Origin: Poa pratensis
Taxonomy: Eukaryota > Streptophyta > Magnoliopsida > Poales > Poaceae
DNA: 64,000 nucleotides
Direction of reading: 5' to 3'
Assembly: GCA_947311845.1 (NCBI GenBank)
Contig: CAMZMU010000040.1
Location: forward strand, 56,252,330-56,316,329
The translations under genes were made by a program, and so were the position numbers. The notes under the pieces were generated by a model. It saw only the letters and a list, made by a program, of their open reading frames with translations, ran no database searches and was not told the DNA's origin. Positions 21,780-32,774 of the stretch are shown piece by piece (position 1 is the stretch's first letter; every line of letters starts with the position of its first letter).

Positions 21780-22691
21780 TCTGGGTCATGGCAGAGGACG
21801 CGATCTGTGCGCCATGCCAATTTCCAATTTCGTAGAATATTGATTTCATGTATCTGAATAATAGCAGCAATTTGGAAGTATTTGCATTGCCCGTGCCCAA
21901 CCATTGTCAGTCTGAAGTCCAACACTTGAACATACACTGTCATGTTCTTCAGTTAACAGATTGCATACCAAAGTTCAGGTTCTAGTAAAAAAAAGGTCAT
22001 GGGATGCCGAAGCATGTTGGGCCCTAGTTTTTGAGTCAAATGGGCCGAAAGCAGTAGATTTTAGCTGAACATTTCATGGGCTGGGGGGGGGGGGGGGGCT
22101 ATGCTATGGGAAAAAATGACCCTACGCGAGGTGGGCTTGTTTCCTATTTGGGCCCGGTTCCAACACTAGAACATACCACTCATTTACGTTTTGTTTAACT
22201 TTTGTGTTGCAAATGTGATATTTTGGGGCAAGTTGCTTATGCAAATTATTTTGGGAGGCACGTTGCTTATTTACACGAACATTTTTGCATGTTACTTATA
22301 TTAGCTCGTAGAAATCTTACTTCTTTACTTGTCTTCATTACTATCCAAATAATATTATTTCTTTTACTTGTCTTCATAATGTACTTCTTTTACTTGTCTC
22401 CATTATGTATAACATCTCAAATAATGTAGGAGTATAACATATCAAAGTACCATATTACTTGAACGAAACATATATTAGCACGAACAATATATAGATATAT
22501 AGTAGCACCCTTACAACTCATGCATGACAACACACCCTTACAACTCATTACTAATAACTAAAAAACTAGATGGAGACACAACACGACACTGGTAAGTAAA
22601 TAAACACGATAAAACTAAAACGGGGTGCACCATCTTCACTACGGGCTCGCTTATTCAACAGCTTCTTGCTCACTCCTCGTCGACGTTGTAG
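21780..22691. other. MULE internal DNA, no gene recognised
   Basis: Probably 3' flank of the GRF gene and intergenic sequence of the MULE. It includes a run of 16 G (22083-22098). The last part (22670-22691) is the end of the unknown gene described next. Confidence 0.4.
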
Positions 22692-24833
22692 GGGAGTGAT
22701 GCATGTAAAATGCATACATGAACTTTGCATTATATTACTTATATTTTAATCATATTTGCATCATATAAGGGTTATATCATTGATTTATATTGATTTTGGG
22801 AATATTTCATTGTTTCCCTATTTTTCTGGAATTAACCCTGCACAGGCAGAAAACCCTATTTTCTATATTTTGATGTTTCAGGGACCCAAACGACGTCCAA
22901 ATGACCTAATAATTTACAAGCATCAGTTTTTGGAAGGAACGAAGCGTGGGAGCGAAGGAAGCGAACAAACGGAGGCCCGAGGGCCAGAAGAGGGGGGCCC
23001 ACGCGGCCAGATTCCTTGGCCGCGTGGGACCCACCATCTGGGCCCTCGTGGCTCCGTTGCCGTCGATCTTTTTTCCCGAGCCTCCGTCTTGACCTAAAAA
23101 CGACTATAAAAATAGTCCCCGACGCCCTTCGGAAAGGAGCGCCGCAGAAACACAGAAACCACGAAACAGAGACCTAGAGTTGCAGATTGGAGGGGGAAAA
23201 CCCGGCGGGGCGCTGCCGGCGTGGTCTCCATCTTCTCCAATGACTTCTCCACCGTCTCCATGATGAAGAGCGAGTAGTCCACCCCTGGACTATGGGTTTG
23301 TGGAAGTAACTTATGTATCTCTCCTCTCTTGAGCTTCACTAATTAGTACTGTATGAGCTGCTGAACATGATTACGGTCATCTATGTAATACCTTTGTGGT
23401 GGATCTTTTTATGAGTTAATATATGTTTGAGATTGCAATAGTTTTGTTTCAGTTATGAAAGTAGATGCATATTATGTACCCCGTTCTTGTGTACTTGTTA
23501 TGATCAAGCATTTGTATGACAGCGTGTGAGGGGGAACGTGTGCATTAGTTGGAGTAACGGGGGTGGCTAGTGCAGTGAACGTGAGAGAAAGTTCCGCGAT
23601 CCACTTGGGTGTTTAACCTTACTTTGTTGCCTCACTAGGGATAAAGAAAAATACCTTGCTACCGGAGATGTGGGTGTGACCATTGCCACTACTCCATGAC
23701 TAGATCTAGCATGTTCTTATTTTAACTTCATGTCATAGAACTTAAAGCTATACTCTGATTTATCTTAATTACTAAGGTGTTATGATTTAGTTCGCATCTT
23801 GGTGGAGTATAAGAGAGATTAATAAACAAAAGATCTCTATGTTAGGACGTGATGCCCATATAATTAGTAACTTGTCATGAAACCTTTTTGTTGCAATCTC
23901 ATTTGTCAATTCTAGTGTTTCATTATCTACCACTTTATTAAAGAGAGAGTGCATTTGTGAAACCATGAATCCCGGTCCATTTTTAATCATAAGAAACATC
24001 TTTCCAACAACTTTTATCCACTTTGCATTTTCTGTCATTTAAAAATCCGAAAATACAAAAACACTTTTACATCTTGCATTCACAATACAAAACCCAAAAA
24101 TATCATCCATCATTGTTTCCACCATCCTTGCATATTTATTTATCATCATTGCATAATTATTTACTGTTTTGCATTTATTATCTTTTCATATCATTCTCAC
24201 ACCTTGTGCTTGACAACCACTAGGTGAGGTTGAGGGCACAAACAATTTATTTTGTTTTGTAGGTTTTCAAGAGAAGGATAAGAAGATAAATCTTTCACTA
24301 CTGATTCCCCGAGAGTTCGATATTAAACCCTCGAGTCACTCCTCGTGGGGAAAACCGTCTTTCATATACTATACACTCTGCACTTGGAGTCTCAACCTAA
24401 CCCATATTCTTTTGACGCAGGAAACTACGTCAAGGGCCATCAGGGAGCCTGTGCATATGGTTGGGGGTGGGGAAGCCGCAATCGTAGTTGGTGTAGATGT
24501 TGTACGTCGTGAATGCGATGAACTCACAGCCGCACCAAAAGACTTGCCCGAGGAGCGCGTAGGCGTCGAACGGGTTGGTGAAAATGGCCGTGAGCATCAC
24601 GACGGAGATTCCGTGCCTGTCAAGGGTTTCGTGGAGGCGAAACATGGGCCGCGTGCCTGATTGGAGGTTGAGGTGGCGATAGCCCGCGGCGAGGAACCCA
24701 CGGGTGAGCTCGAGGGGGCTCCTCCACCTCGATATCGCCCACACGCGGAGGGTGTTCTCCACGACAACGCCAGGGGGTAGAGCATCTCCGGCTGCGTGCG
24801 CGGCGGCCAGAACGTGGCTCCGGTGAACTCCAT
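22670..24833 (-). pseudogene. Unknown short gene of the MULE, interrupted by a solo LTR
   Basis: From the ATG at 24833 the frame reads MEFTGATFWPPRTQPEMLYP. A one-base gap in a C run (near 24777) then shifts it to PGVVVENTLRVWAISRWRSP, YRHLNLQSGTRPMFRLHETL and FDAYALLGQVFWCGCEFIAF, ending NHMHRLP at the solo LTR. Past the LTR, reading on from 22696 and counting the GGGAG duplication once, the frame continues YNVDEE to TGA at 22670. The total is about 137 residues. The middle has a moderately hydrophobic stretch that could touch membrane. I do not recognise the family. The clean open frame across the insertion argues that it was coding until recently. Confidence 0.55.
22692..24447 (+). mobile_element. 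Solo LTR with 5-bp target duplication
   Basis: A 1746-bp sequence from TGATGCATG (22697) to GCCATCA (24442) is flanked by GGGAG at 22692-22696 and 24443-24447. There is no internal region and no second LTR. This is the product of recombination between the two LTRs of a former element. It carries no open frame of note. It is not closely similar to the LTRs of elements A and B except for general architecture. Confidence 0.85.
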
Positions 24834-24940
24834 CCGGCGGCGGCTTGGTGTTTGAGGGCGGCTTGGTGTTTGAAGTGGAGGGGCAGAGGATAGATCTGGC
24901 TGCTTGTGAAGTGTGTGACGAGTGAAGACGGGAGAGGCGT

Positions 24941-24950
24941 GTATAAATAG
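24941..24950 (-). promoter_or_regulatory. TATA-like box upstream of the unknown gene
   Basis: CTATTTATAC on the minus strand, about 110 bp before the ATG at 24833. The plus strand reads TATAAATA, so orientation is not certain. Confidence 0.35.
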
Positions 24951-24959
24951 GGGCTCGAT

Positions 24960-25640
24960 CGGGTGCCCTTCGGATCCCTTTCGTATAATGGAGAGTAATG
25001 GACGTAGTCGTTTCCCCTTCGTATTCATCGTGACACGTACGAGTGGACGCCACCGTTTGACCATCGTGTCGATGAAGGAGAGCACGCCGTTCAGACTGCA
25101 TCACGGGCTGCATGCGACGCGGGCGGGCTACATGAGGTGAGGAAGGCTGCATCGCTGCAAATGGCCTCGATGCGACGCTTTACTGCGTCGAGACGATCGA
25201 ACAGGGCTACGTCGAGGGAGGGCAGGCAGCGGCTGGGCATGCATGCAACGAGCGGCTCGTGATGGCTGCATGTCTGCATGCATGTAGGTGGGACCCGCTA
25301 GTCAGTAGTATTGGCTGCATCGTCGCGAAGACACACGAAATCAGACGCGCGTGAGCTTGTTCCATGCACCAGGTGATTTTGTGTCGTCGGATCGCAATGA
25401 ACGGTCTTGATCAAACAGATAGGCCGATCCAAACCCCGTCGCTGCAGCCAATCAGCGTGTCCCATGGTGCGAGCCAATCATATTGCAGAACAAGCACACA
25501 CGTGGATCGACGCTCCACAGACTGTAAGCTAACCCTAGCGCCTGATCTCAACCGTCCATGCACAACGATCAACGGCCATGGAGGGTGCGGGGTTTCAGAC
25601 GGGGTTTCCGGGGTTTTGAGGAGTTTTGACTTTTGAGCAG
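24960..25640. other. Upstream region of the unknown MULE gene
   Basis: GC-rich, with several GCATGC motifs and 'gatgcgacg' repeats (25085-25275). No coding frame recognised. Confidence 0.35.
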
Positions 25641-25642
25641 TG

Positions 25643-25953
25643 ACTTAGGGTTAAGCATAACTAATTCATAAAAAATCGCAAAAATATGAAACTTGCGCAC
25701 ACTGTCTTGTGATGCATATAGTAACGAAAAAAAATATAAATATGGTTTATATCCATTTTTACGAAAAAGCCTTAAATCAAGTGAGAGACCTCGAACACTT
25801 AGGGTTGAGCATAACTAATTCATAAAAAATCAAATAAATATAAAACTTGCGCACGTAGTCGTGTTATGTCATATAGTATCGAGAGAAAAATATAAATTGG
25901 GTTTAAATATATTTGCACGAAAATGTCTTCACTCAAATGTGAATCCTCGAACA
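25643..25953. repeat. Tandem duplication of about 154 bp
   Basis: The unit starting acttagggttaagcataac at 25643 recurs at 25797 (acttagggttgagcataac). The copies share aactaattcataaaaaatc and aaacttgcgcac. Divergence is visible throughout. Confidence 0.7.
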
Positions 25954-25968
25954 ATGTAGTATGGTTTT
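25954..25968. repeat. Target duplication of the truncated LINE, left copy
   Basis: ATGTAGTATGGTTTT, exact match to 27806-27820, the length expected for target-primed LINE integration. Confidence 0.88.
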
Positions 25969-27805
25969 TTTAGAGAGTGCGCCAAGAGCGCACCTTATTT
26001 TTATAGAAGAAGGCAAACCAAGTACAAGATACCAAACCCCTGTCGGAACAGGGTCTGGCACACCACCGGAATTCCACACCTAATCCTACTCTCGCGACAT
26101 GTTCGCTCTCCCTCCTCCTCCCGCTCTCACGTTGAACCAGAGTCTCAACTCGTCAGCGATCCTAGCTGCTAGCTCCTGCGCCGTGCATTGCTGCTGGACA
26201 TTGTGAAACACACGCGCATTCCGCTGTTTCTAGATGGACCAGCAGATCAATGTGACGGCCGTGTCAAACTTCTTCTTCTTCTCCTTTCCCCTGAATCGCT
26301 TCCGCTCACGCAGCCACAACTGCTCCAGGTGATCAGCTGTTTGGGGATCCGCACATTCACCCAGAGTTTCTGAGAGCACCGGAACCAGGTCTCTCTCGCA
26401 TAAACACATTGCACCAACACGTGCTCAATGATGTCCTCCTCCTGCAGATAGGTGAAACAGCTCGCGGAAGCGTCCTGCAGGCCATGTCGGAACCTCCTGT
26501 CCGATGTCCAGACTCTGTGCTGCAGCGCAAGCCAGACGAAGATCCGACACTTCATGGGTGCGAAGGTCTTCCAGGTGCAGGAAGCCGTGGCCACCTGCTC
26601 TCGCCCCTGACAAAGCATAGCATAGGTGGATTTCGCCGTGTAGACAACCAAGGGTGACCAAGGCCAGCTATAGCTGTCAGGTGTACCCGCATCACACTGA
26701 ACATTCAAGATCGCCACCACAGGCGCACCAATTGCTGCGCCGCAACCTCGGTCAGAGTGGACAGGCCGTCCATCCAGCAGTTGTCTGTCAACCCCTCGGC
26801 GACAGTCAAGCCGCTCATATCCCTCTCACAAACCAGAGGCAGCACCTCAGGTACCAGGTCTCACACCCGCGTCCAATGATCCACCGGTCCTTCCAGAACA
26901 GAACAGTTGTGCCATCTCCAACCTGAATTCTGACCAGCGCCTGGAACGCCGCCTCTGCCTCTATATCTCGCAGCATTGGGAGCCCCTGCCATGGACGAGA
27001 GGCGTCAGTTCGACGCAGCCATTCCCACCTGACCGAAGTGCTATGCCCTGTATTCTGAGGTCCTTAACACCCAGCCCTCCAAATTTCTCCATCAAGCACA
27101 TCTTTTCCCAAGCAACTAAGCACTAACCTCCATTGGCCTGCTCTTTGCCTGCCCAAAAAAAGATCTCATCCACTTATACACCTCCTCCAACATCCACAAA
27201 GGAGCTTCAGAAACCATCAGGTGGTGTATCGGCTTAGCTGCCACCACAGTTTTGATCAGACTAAGCCTCCCAGCTCTAGCAATGAGGCCATGCTGCCAGG
27301 CCGGCACCGTGTTGAGCGTCTTGTCCAAGACAGGTTGCCATTCATCCCGTGTTAGGGGCCGCGGAGCGAGGGGAAGTCCAAGGTACTGGATTGGGAACTT
27401 CTCCAGCCTGCAGCCGAGAGTATTCAACACCAGCTCTCCCTCAGCCTTGTTTGCCTTGATCAGTGTTGCGGTGGATTTACTAAAGTTGATATTCAGACCT
27501 GACGCGCCGCCAAACAGTCTCAGAATCTCCCTTGTGGCCAGCAGGTCCGGGCTACTTGGCCTCACAAATAAGACTACATCATCTGCATAGACAGATATCC
27601 TCTGTAGCGGGCTGACACCTCGAATTGGGAGGTAAAGATGATCAGCTACTGCCCTAGATACCATAGCTGTGAGTACCTCCATGCCAAGCACAAACAGGGT
27701 AGGAGAGACCGGGTCTCCTTGTCGCAAATCGTGCGCATGGCAAATCTTCTCGCTTGGCACCCGTTGACCAATACCTTTGTGCTTGCAGTCCTTAGCGAGG
27801 TAAAG
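25969..27805 (-). mobile_element. 5'-truncated LINE (L1-type), reverse transcriptase and zf-RVT remnant
   Basis: The minus-strand coding fragment starts in the middle of the reverse transcriptase, before LRQGDPVSPTLFVLGMEV. It has the catalytic SVYADDVVLF near 27580 and the thumb-like YLGLPLAPRPLTRDEWQPVL. It then breaks frame around 26800-27110. It ends with a zf-RVT region (KCRIFVWLALQHRVWTSDRR and VLVQCVYARETW at about 26300-26560). The 3' end meets a short T run on the plus strand (A tail). Truncation at the 5' side with an exact 15-bp duplication is the usual fate of LINE copies. It is not functional. Confidence 0.85.
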
Positions 27806-27820
27806 ATGTAGTATGGTTTT

Positions 27821-28417
27821 CAATGGAGAGAAGATCGGTGGGTTTGAGGTTTTTAAAAATTAAAATTGTCAAAACCTCACCAAAGCTTCATTTTAGTGTG
27901 ACTATGATAGATCTGAGCTTAGTTTTCCATTTTCATGTTTTAAACTTGATTTATTTATGATTTTGAATTAAACCATTATTATTTAAAAGAAAATAAATAA
28001 TATCAAGATTAAGTCAATAAATAGTGAGACTTGAGAATTACACTATAAAGATAGAAACCAAGTCTAGGTAATTTATTTGGCTGATTTAGACAAGGTGAAA
28101 AAAAAACTTGCTTAGAAATGAGGCCGTTTACCCTACCTTTGGAGCTCATTTGAAACACATTTTTTCACGACATAGCAAAAGGGCTCGGATTGATAACCAA
28201 GTTAGAACAAACAGGTGCATAATAGCATCACATCACATCATAGCAGCAAGCATAGCACAAAAACCATGAAAAGTTTGAATTTTGGTTCAAATTTGAATTT
28301 GGTTCAGATTTGAATTCAAATGACAGATTATTACAAATAGCATCACATCATACCACTAACAAGTTTCCACTTTAGAACCCAAGTGCCAGATTATTACAAC
28401 AACAAAGTTTCACACAT
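27821..28417. other. MULE DNA downstream of the transposase stop, no gene
   Basis: AT-rich. It includes short repeats of 'catcacatcacatcat' (28226-28243) and 'gaatttggttcaaatttg'-type sequence (28277-28310). Presumably the 3' flank and terminator region of the transposase gene. Confidence 0.4.
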
Positions 28418-30700
28418 CTATTTCTTTTGCCTCCTCCTACCGCTCGCTTTCTTCTCCTCCTTACCGCTCGCTTTCTTCAAATTCTCAACTTCTACAACAT
28501 ACAACTTGTTGATGCTCCTGGTTTTTTTGCCACGGCCACTAGGCCTCCCCACAGCATGGCCAACAGAATGCTTCACCTGATGCAGCTGCTCAACATCACC
28601 AACAGTTTCAGTTTGCACATTAGGATCTGGTTCAGTTTGCACACCAAGTTCTAGAACAGGTTCAGTAAGAAAGTGTACAGCTGGGATATCGACAATAAGG
28701 TCCAGAACAGGTTCAGCAGCAGTTTCAGTTTGCACCACAACCTCCTGTGCATCGAAAACGAGTTCAGTTTGCTCCTGTGCATCCAAAACAAGTTCAGTTT
28801 GCTCATATGCATCGAAAACAAGTTCAGTTTGGTCCTGTGCATCCAAAACAGGTTTAGTTTGTGAACTGAGCCTTCTCTTCTTTCTGCCACCATGGAGTCT
28901 TGCCTTTCTCACTGCCCAACACTGTTCAACAACAAGAGGTGGGGCTTTTTCTGCACGCTTTCTCCTAAAAATGAATCATATCACTTGGTTAGAGACTGCA
29001 ACGATCAGCAAAAACAAAAAATAGCACACACAATAAAATTTACATACTTTGGCCTGGCAGCAGTGTAACGACATATTGGGGAACCAATTCTATGCCCAAG
29101 TTCCTCACACAACTTGCATATGTTTTTATTATCTTTTTGAGCCCTTTTTGGCTTTGTATCTTTATCTTTTTTCCCTTTCTTACTACTGCCACCTTTCTCA
29201 AACCATGCTTTAAATCTGCTCTGTTTGGGCCTCCCAGCCTTTCTTCTAGTGATGGGTGGACACATGGAAAATTCAAATGCCACCTCAGGCCACTGTGATT
29301 GGTATGTCAGTGCTGGAATTGGAGTAGCATATGCAGCCCTGAATCTTTGTACTGAGTAATAGTCATGCAAATATGGGTGCATATTTAACTTGGGTCTAGA
29401 TGCCAAAAAAAGTATGGCGTGCTCACATGGTTTCCCAGTATGTTGCCACTCTTGGCATGTGCAGTCATGCAACTCAGTGTTGACAACATGTCTCTTGCCA
29501 GTTTTTGTGTCTCTAACTTCAGCACCCCACAATGACGATTTCTCAACAGATAGATGTGAAAGCTTTCGGCTCCTGTTCACCACCTGTTGTACCACTGCTG
29601 GAAGCTTATCCCCTTGTAAAACCTAAAAAATTCTTCTTCTCAATTCAAACAAATGCATGATCATGATCCTGATTTGGTCCACCAAGTCATGCACAGGCAA
29701 GTCTTTCAACTCCTTCACCTTGTTGTTAAAACTTTCTGCCAAGTTGTTGTTGATATGATCACACTTGATGGCAGTATTAAAACCTGACATGTACCATAAA
29801 ATAGAATGGTAGGTGTTCAACCATATACCAAAATCATTCTCAGCACATGCTGCCATTATCTTACAAGGTGATAGGAATATGTCTGTGTGGTATAAGATCT
29901 TGCTGCTGGCCACATGCGCCCGAATTCTTCTCCTCTAAATTTTTTGATCAAATTCATCCACATATGGTCAAAGCACTCCCTCTGCTCAGCATGGGGGAAA
30001 ACATTCTTGACTGCATTTCCTAGTCCTTTACATGCATCTGTGTGGATGGCCAAAGGTGATACTGGCCCTATGCATCTTTTCAACTGCATCATGAACCATG
30101 TCCACGATTACTCTGTCTCTGATTGAAACATTCTAATGGCAACAGGAAACATCCAGTTGTGTCCATCTAGAGCATTGCATGCTGCCAACTGACCATTCCA
30201 CTTTCCAGTCAAAAAAGATGAGTCTATGCTCAAATATGGACGACACCCCGCTTTAAATCCATCGATGCAAGGCTTCAAACACATAAAGAACTTGCTGAAA
30301 TAAACCTTGCCATCCTCTTTTACCTCAGTATCTATCTCCACCACACTGCCAGGTGATCTCTTCTCCACCTTTGCTTTAAAGCTATACAACATCCTAAATG
30401 TATTTTCCCAATCACCATATAATGATTTCATTGCCCTCTGTTTTGCCTTCCACACCGTGGTATATTTCAGCACAATGGGGTACTGCTTTTCCAAGTCAAC
30501 TTTAAGTCTCTTTGCTGTAGTGTTTGGTGCCTTGACTAAAATAGGAGTTACTTTTCTGTAATCCAAAGTTGTGATGTCATCTTTGAAACTGTTTGTGAAT
30601 TGGTAATACAAGTATGCTGATGTGGAATTTGATTTACCCTGATTGTACTTCCATCAGGTTGTCGTCTAGCAGATATGTACCACTTACAAGGATTGGCACC
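28418..30700 (-). pseudogene. mudrA: mudrA-type transposase, C-terminal two thirds
   Basis: The MULE transposase cuts and joins element ends in the nucleus. Reading from 30700: ANPCKWYISARRQPDGS continues the DNA-binding region begun at 44513. Next come the catalytic domain with YLSIDSSF (first Asp), IHTDACKGL (second Asp) and NNLAESFNNKV (Glu), then the SWIM zinc finger DCTCQEWQHTGKPCEH near 29450. An intron (28965-29047, GTATGT...TTAG) leads to a last exon with repeats of QTELVLDA-like octads and an AT-hook-like GRPSGRGKK. Defects are one missing A after WITEK, an in-frame TAA after FQSETE, and a shift near 29890. All three catalytic acids survive as codons. Confidence 0.85.
30696..30700. 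repeat. Target duplication of retrotransposon B, left copy
   Basis: GCACC, against TCACC at 44513-44517 (four of five match). The left copy gives the intact reading GG-ANPCKW in the transposase, so the right copy has probably mutated. Confidence 0.7.
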
Positions 30701-32209
30701 TGATACGTCTCAAACGTATCTATAATTTTTGATGTTCCATGTTGATATTATGCCAATTGCTACATGTTTTATTTACACTTGATAGCATTTTTATGCATTT
30801 TCTAGGACTAACCTATTAACAAGATGCCACAGTGCCAGTTCCTATTTTCTGCTGTTTTTCTGTTTCAGAAAAGCTAGTCGGGGAATATTCTCGGAATTGG
30901 AAGAAAATCAACGTACATCAATATTTCACCGACACGTCCACGGAGTCCAAAGGGGGAACGGACGGGCGCCAGGGAGGCTCCACACCACCCTAGGGCACGG
31001 CCCACATGTCTGGCGCGCCGAGGGGTGGTGTGGGCCCCTCGGTTGCCTCCCGGCGTCGCACTTTCGCTTATATATTCCTTCGGTCCTGAAAACCCTAAAT
31101 ACCCGAGCATTATTCCACGAAAAGTTCCGTCGCGCCGCCGTCGTCGTCAACCCTAGTTCAGGAGGGTTCTGAAGCTCTTCCCGGCACCCTGCCGGAGGGG
31201 AGATCATCACCGGAGGGATCTTCATTGCCATTGCTGCCTCCCATGATGAGGAGGGAGTAGTCCCTCATCGAGGCTGAGGGCTCATGCCGTTAGCTATGTG
31301 GTTTATCTCTATCTCCCATGGTGTGATCTATATGTGATCATGAGCATTGTAATCTAGTTGAATTCAGAGATGTTTTCCCCTTCATTATGTTATGAGTATG
31401 CTACTCAAGTGGTTTTATCATTATGATCTTCGTAGTCACGTGAGAACACAATATCAAGGTGACAGTGTGGGTGATGTGTGTGGCTCTATTAATAAATTAG
31501 AGAGATATTTATCATGAGTTGTTCTTGTGTTGGATGTCACTATGAAATTGTGGTGTTTGTTTAGTACTATTTTAGGATGCTCATAGTGACAACGTGGGGT
31601 GCCCTAGATGTGGAATACAAACTTTAAGGTGTGCTTTTATAGCCCTACACGATGGTCTTGGTGTTCTATGATATTGTGGTGTTTGTTTACTCAGACTTTA
31701 ATGTGTGCTCTTTGTAGCCCTACGCAGTGGATTGGTATTTCTATCCAACGGGAGAATAGTTCAGAGTAGCATGTGAAGAGAAAGTATTTATGTGTTCAAT
31801 TATGTTATTATTGTTGAGAGTGTCCACTAGTGAAAGTATGATCCCTAGGCCTTATTTCCAAGCATTGAAACACCGTTTACTCTCCGTTCTGCTGCATGTT
31901 TGCTCGCTGCCATTTTTACTACAGATTGCAATTACCACTTGTAATCATCCATATCACTTGTATTTTAATATCTCTTCGCCAAACTAGTGCACCTATACAT
32001 CTGACAAGTGTATTAGGTGTGTTGGGGACACAAGAGACTTCTTGTATCTTAATTGCAGGGTTGTTTGAGAAGGATATCTTTGACCTCTACCTCACTGAGT
32101 TCGATAAACCTTGGGTTACTCACTTAAGGGAAACTTGTTGCTGTTCTACAAACCTCTGCACTTGGAGGCCCAACACTGTCTACAAGAATAGAAGTGTGCA
32201 TAGACATCA
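30701..32209 (+). repeat. 5' LTR of retrotransposon B
   Basis: 1509 bp, TG...CA ends. TATATATT box near 31069-31076. Confidence 0.88.
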
Positions 32210-32219
32210 AGCTCTTTTC

Positions 32220-32237
32220 TGGCGCCGTTGCCGGGGA
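32220..32237 (+). promoter_or_regulatory. Primer-binding site of retrotransposon B
   Basis: TGGCGCCGTTGCCGGGGA, complementary to the tRNA-Asp(GTC) 3' end, ten bases after the LTR. Confidence 0.85.
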
Positions 32238-32318
32238 GGTAAGTGCTTGAAGGTATTCCCTTTAGATTCTGCAGTTATATCTTTTTGTTTCTTGTTTTTA
32301 TTTCACTAGTTAGGCTTA

Positions 32319-32639
32319 ATGGAAAATAACAAAAAAAAAGATCTTTATGAAATTTATCTTGAATTAGGACATGATGTGTTTGAACAGAAAATTAAAAAAC
32401 CTATGGAACTTTGTTTGCATAATAGTGGTAGCAATATTATTAGCATGAATTCTTTGAATACCATTATTGCTAATGCTATGGAAAAGTCTAAGCTTGGGGA
32501 AGCTAGTTTTGATGAAAATAATCTTTTTAGTCCCCCAGGTATTGAGGAGAAAGTTTATGTTGATTATCATATGCCTCCTATATATGATGTTTACAATGAT
32601 GAATATGACATTCTCAGTCCATCTATATTGAGGATATAA
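32319..32639 (+). CDS. Unknown reading frame of retrotransposon B, first part
   Basis: A 106-codon frame begins MENNKKKDLYEIYLELGHD. It contains YHMPPIYDVYNDEYD near its end and stops at TAA just before the LINE tail. A second, diverged copy of MPPIYDDYNDG follows the LINE at about 39918, so a short internal duplication probably preceded the LINE. Function unknown. The related stretch in element A suggests that the family keeps this protein without gag-pol. Confidence 0.4.
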   Translation: MENNKKKDLYEIYLELGHDVFEQKIKKPMELCLHNSGSNIISMNSLNTIIANAMEKSKLGEASFDENNLFSPPGIEEKVYVDYHMPPIYDVYNDEYDILSPSILRI

Positions 32640-32774
32640 TTCATTATGATTTTTTTTTGAAGCTTTAACTACTGCAGGGGAGCCCCCCACAGCCTTTTAT
32701 TCATCCCCACAAAGTAACAAGTACATATTTACAGAGAGCAAAACTGTACAAACAGAAAATAGAACTAAACTAAA

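Noticed and set aside
30874..31231. Open frames inside the LTRs of elements A and B (also 14798-15155, 20334-20756, 43203-43622)
   Set aside because: They fall in the GC-rich leader of the LTRs, occur on both strands and in several frames, and match no protein.
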